Assembly (NCBI GenBank): GCA_910584375.1
Contig: CAJUAH010000004.1
Span: 1-64,000, forward strand
From: an uncultured Acetatifactor sp.
Lineage (GTDB): Bacteria > Bacillota > Clostridia > Lachnospirales > Lachnospiraceae
Direction of reading: 5' to 3'
Length of the DNA stretch: 64,000 nt
This document shows positions 62,001 to 64,000 of this stretch, one piece after another (the first letter of the stretch is position 1; each line of letters begins with the position of its first letter). The notes beneath the pieces were generated by a model, which searched no databases, was not told the origin of the DNA, and was given only the letters and a program-made list of their open reading frames with translations. The position numbers and the translations under genes were made by a program.

Positions 62001-64000
62001 CATTACACCCGTTAAGGCTGAGTCCAAGAGAGTTCTGGCGGGCGATTTGAAGATTGCGCACGCAAATGTAACGGAGTATAACAAGACTACCAACGATCAG
62101 ATTCAGATTACCTTTAACGGCGCCTGGTCTGAGCTGAAACTTAAGCTGCCGGAAGCAGTCAACATGCTGCAGTGTAAAGGCGTAACATTTGCCGTATCCG
62201 AGCAGACCGTACCGTTATCTCTCAAGCTTTATAAGGAAGGTGACCTTGATAATCCTGTTTCTGCCTGGTATCATGAGCAGAATGAGAACGGGATTTACGC
62301 GTATGATGTTTCCAGTGCAGAGACGATCACGCACATAGGTATTATGCTGCACTCGGATGATGTTGCGGCGGCACGGGCAGCGGCGGCAAACTACTGTGTA
62401 TTCGACGGCGTAGTATTTGATATGGACACTACGATATCTACCGAGACACATACCGTAACCGTTCCGGCCAATGAGCTGACGCTGAAGACCAGCGAAGCAT
62501 CCTCCTGTAACCTGCAGAACGGAAACTGGATGATCAAATTCTCCAACATGGATCAGAAGGTAAACTTTACCCTTCCTGAGATTGTAAATCTGGAGAAGTG
62601 CGTTAATATTATCGTTACGGTAGCCGGTCAGAACGGTCCCATGAACTTCTATGTGGGCATGGACAGTGTGCAGCAGGGATCGGTTTATAATTACAATACC
62701 GGCAAGACGGAATATGTGTTGGAGCCCAACGCTGCTGCCAAGATCAATGAATTTGGCATCCAGTGCGGCAGAGATAACGGTACAACATACGTACCCGATT
62801 CTTTCCTGGAGCTGGTGAGCGTCTCTTTCCTGATGAGGGGGCCTGAACCCGAGGAAACGCCTGCGGATAATGTGTATTCGGCGGGGAAACTGTTCACAAC
62901 TGCCAAGGATGCGGATGTGACCCAGGAGACGGATGCGAATGGTGTAACTACCATTACATTCCCCAAGAAAGACAACAGCATTACTTATGAGGTACCTGAC
63001 GCGATAGCGACGAACCATATGACCTCTATCCAGTTCCTGCCCTCTTTAAGCGGCGTGAAAGTGGAACTGTTAAACGCCAGGGGTAAGGTGTTGATGGAAG
63101 GTACAGAGAGTATATTGGCGACTAACTGTAACCCGGAAGTAAAATATATCAGATTGGTGAGCCTGGCTGATAATACAGAGCTGACTCTGGACGGCATCAA
63201 GTTTAACGTGGATCCCGACGCCTTCGAGGCCATTGTATTGAACGGACGTTTTGAGAGAGAAGACCTCAGTATGTGGAACGGTATCGGCACGTGGGGTAAC
63301 GCCACGATCACAGCCAGGACCAGCGATACAGAGATCGTCGAAGGTACAGGTATCTATACCTATGCCGAGATTACAGGAAGAGAAAGCCCATATCACTGCT
63401 TTGCGCAGGATGTAAGTGACCGTACCGAGCATCAGACTGGCTATAATTTCTCTTTCTGGGCTAAGCTGTCCGATGATTACAAAGATGCGCCTCCCGAGTT
63501 GCGTACGGTATCATTTTCACCTTATTACATTGACGCAAACGGTAAGACAAACTACAACATGTATAGTTTGGGCAGTTATAAAGTACTGGAGCCGGGAGTA
63601 TGGACGCATTTCAGCGGTGTAGTAAATCTGCCTTCAGGAGCGCAGGGCTTTATCATTCGTATTGTGGAGCAGGGTACTGATTATGGACAGGGCAGATGCG
63701 TATTAGGCAGCTATGCCGTTACCGATGTGGTACTGACTCCTACAGAGATGGTTCCTGAGCCCTCCTATAATTGGGGCGGCGGTGGCAACCGCAGCCATAC
63801 GGTCACCAAAGAAGCGACTTGTGAAGTAGCATATGAACTGAAAGACCTGTCTATCGACTGGGCCTCTGCCAAGGCAACTGCTCAGAAGACCGGTATGCAG
63901 GCGGAGTTTACCAACAACTATGATGAAGTACGACTGAAACTGCCCCGGACGTTGGATATGTCCACATGCGCGTATATCAAGCTGAACGTTCCGGCGCAGA
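59089..64000 (+). CDS. Giant modular secreted protein, probably a xylanase; C-terminus outside the window
   Basis: Open from ATG 59089 to the window edge (1,637 codons, no stop). A signal peptide ends near ASA-TE (~34) and a Ser/Gly/Glu-rich linker follows. Then come tandem beta-type modules of 120-155 residues: three nearly identical ones (59359-60600), then about six diverged ones to 63225. These share a core like YQEIQFTLPEVIDL followed by ITFxVSxQ and a closing VFDGVVFDM-like strand. A CBM22 module (63226-~63750; YHCFAQDVSD, EQGTDYGQGR) closely resembles that of the GH10 at 45289, and another module starts at ~63800. No catalytic domain is reached; CBM22 predicts a GH10 further on. The order (unknown modules, then CBM22) recalls Roseburia Xyn10A, where CBM86 precedes CBM22. 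GGGGG precedes the ATG. Confidence 0.8.
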   Translation, partial: MKKQVKKWLTLIMAFALILGSVRYSPLSASATEVSDPEYVDTASGGDSGESGTTDGEGVTENIDTVSGDIVSGPQKVQMLSMARNARAASTTRYYTFNDITKTGGYGNTASVTSEGALEISYNGQYQEIQYGSLPAGVDGKTLESITFKVSGGDVSGLAIKVFVDGQAGTDVIYGSDTISITQDLSSATTVGFALMNNASAAADYVIDYFSITAEQTGGSEQPPTAVATTRYYTFNDITKTGGYGNTANVTSAGALEISYNGQYQEIQYGSLPAGVDGKTLESITFKVSGGDVSGLAIKVFVDGQAGTDVIYGSDTISITQDLSSATTVGFALMNNASAAADYVIDYFSITAEQTGGSEQPPTAVATTRYYTFNDITKTGGYGNTANVTSAGALEISYTGQYSEIQYGSLPAGVDGKTLEKITFKVSGGDASNLAIKVLKDGSQAQVEYGKETITITADTLSDLATASAIGFALMNNASVAADYVIDYFSITAVQTGGLENPPEDIEPVETYTITIYPSSLTKDWGNAASDELAADNRWHISFGGQNNEVRLNLPVTINMAECESITFNVKDQVEPLNFAISSGGTKKGNYYYNTGNTSYVLTADKMNENPAYSGDVDAVNLQQGTANDTSVTLDSIVFTMKKTADQQDAVYGDEPTDEPIDLTVNVTPEATSDSDRRFTIKDGGLVAQASADVTCTPKETEKVELSFIGTGYQEIQFTLPEVIDLAYARSVTFAVSDQTVPLCFKLYDIDGNEISSVTAYKQNGSYTMTNVGGRTEKVASIAVMLHADNANEDTKTCLFDGVLFKMNDPDEKTHEVTFGGSDLEVLKSEGDTTYTVGADGQYTLSFPALNAGVSFKIPKIINMANCVNIQFTVSGQTGNVNYYLQMDGLDKDYKYNLEPDQPVHTMTSQLTEGGINGIKVQCAGQEYVANSGITLEKITFTMKGEDGTNDFLKEEDANPEPTPVPADKENITPVKAESKRVLAGDLKIAHANVTEYNKTTNDQIQITFNGAWSELKLKLPEAVNMLQCKGVTFAVSEQTVPLSLKLYKEGDLDNPVSAWYHEQNENGIYAYDVSSAETITHIGIMLHSDDVAAARAAAANYCVFDGVVFDMDTTISTETHTVTVPANELTLKTSEASSCNLQNGNWMIKFSNMDQKVNFTLPEIVNLEKCVNIIVTVAGQNGPMNFYVGMDSVQQGSVYNYNTGKTEYVLEPNAAAKINEFGIQCGRDNGTTYVPDSFLELVSVSFLMRGPEPEETPADNVYSAGKLFTTAKDADVTQETDANGVTTITFPKKDNSITYEVPDAIATNHMTSIQFLPSLSGVKVELLNARGKVLMEGTESILATNCNPEVKYIRLVSLADNTELTLDGIKFNVDPDAFEAIVLNGRFEREDLSMWNGIGTWGNATITARTSDTEIVEGTGIYTYAEITGRESPYHCFAQDVSDRTEHQTGYNFSFWAKLSDDYKDAPPELRTVSFSPYYIDANGKTNYNMYSLGSYKVLEPGVWTHFSGVVNLPSGAQGFIIRIVEQGTDYGQGRCVLGSYAVTDVVLTPTEMVPEPSYNWGGGGNRSHTVTKEATCEVAYELKDLSIDWASAKATAQKTGMQAEFTNNYDEVRLKLPRTLDMSTCAYIKLNVPAQ
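59359..60600 (+). repeat. Three in-frame 414-bp tandem repeats
   Basis: Units start at 59359, 59773 and 60187. Units 1 and 2 are essentially identical over their last ~300 bp. Units 2 and 3 are nearly identical over their first ~90 bp. The rest of unit 3 has diverged. Each unit encodes one 138-residue module. Confidence 0.9.

Overview
The window looks like chromosome of a spore-forming, fibre-degrading gut member of the Firmicutes, most likely Lachnospiraceae. The evidence is the conserved order hup-rqcP-yabP-yabQ-divIC-spoIIE-tilS-hpt-ftsH, a CotS-type spore coat gene, AGGAGG ribosome sites with frequent GTG/TTG starts, ABC sugar permeases with no dedicated ATPase, and many xylan and arabinoxylan enzymes. 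The species cannot be named from this stretch.

Layout. 1-5.3 kb holds a decayed gene end, a SASA-type esterase, a zinc-phospholipase-C-like protein, a short orphan transcription unit, an ABC-ATPase-domain protein and a GNAT acetyltransferase. 5.4-10.4 kb holds a large soluble hybrid histidine kinase followed by a GGDEF protein. 10.4-34.5 kb is a glycan locus. A lipoprotein GH51 arabinofuranosidase points left. Pointing right are an oversized solute-binding protein, two permeases, an NHL/TPR/Yip1-like membrane protein, a DUF5696-like protein, two more permeases, a second binding lipoprotein and a LamG lipoprotein. These are followed by an ArsR-type regulator on the other strand, a cytosolic GH51, a GH43 and a GH31 alpha-xylosidase. 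34.9-43.2 kb carries an Rpn-family nuclease gene, an M3 peptidase, a SurA-like foldase, CCA-adding enzyme, a CotS kinase-like protein and a PEGA lipoprotein. 43.3-52.7 kb is the conserved division/sporulation/tRNA-modification block, interrupted by a membrane-anchored GH10 xylanase. 53-55.5 kb has a GH13 enzyme and tRNA-Tyr and tRNA-Leu. 55.6-64 kb has a second GH10 lipoprotein, a small winged-helix regulator, a second Rpn-family gene and the first 1,637 codons of a giant modular secreted protein that runs off the window.

How the parts fit together. Surface enzymes (GH10 at 45.3 and 55.7 kb, GH51 lipoprotein, the giant modular protein) would bind and cut arabinoxylan or xyloglucan-like chains. 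The binding proteins and permease pairs import the oligosaccharides, and cytosolic GH51, GH43 and GH31 release arabinose and xylose. Two promoters of this locus (before 13405 and before 29443) share a short motif just downstream of the start site, which suggests one regulator. The ArsR-type protein encoded between the two units is the obvious candidate.

Most interesting points: (1) the 13.4-24.5 kb cluster, in which a beta-propeller/Yip1 membrane protein and a DUF5696 protein are wired between two permease pairs; (2) both Rpn-family genes carry a good in-frame internal ribosome site and ATG before the C-terminal region, the layout known for intragenic antitoxins; (3) the giant protein has at least ten repeated beta-type modules with a CBM22 among them, and its 414-bp repeats show a mosaic left by unequal crossing-over; (4) the GH10 gene inside the sporulation block is bracketed by near-identical 16-bp direct repeats; (5) tilS has a promoter that would give a leaderless mRNA.
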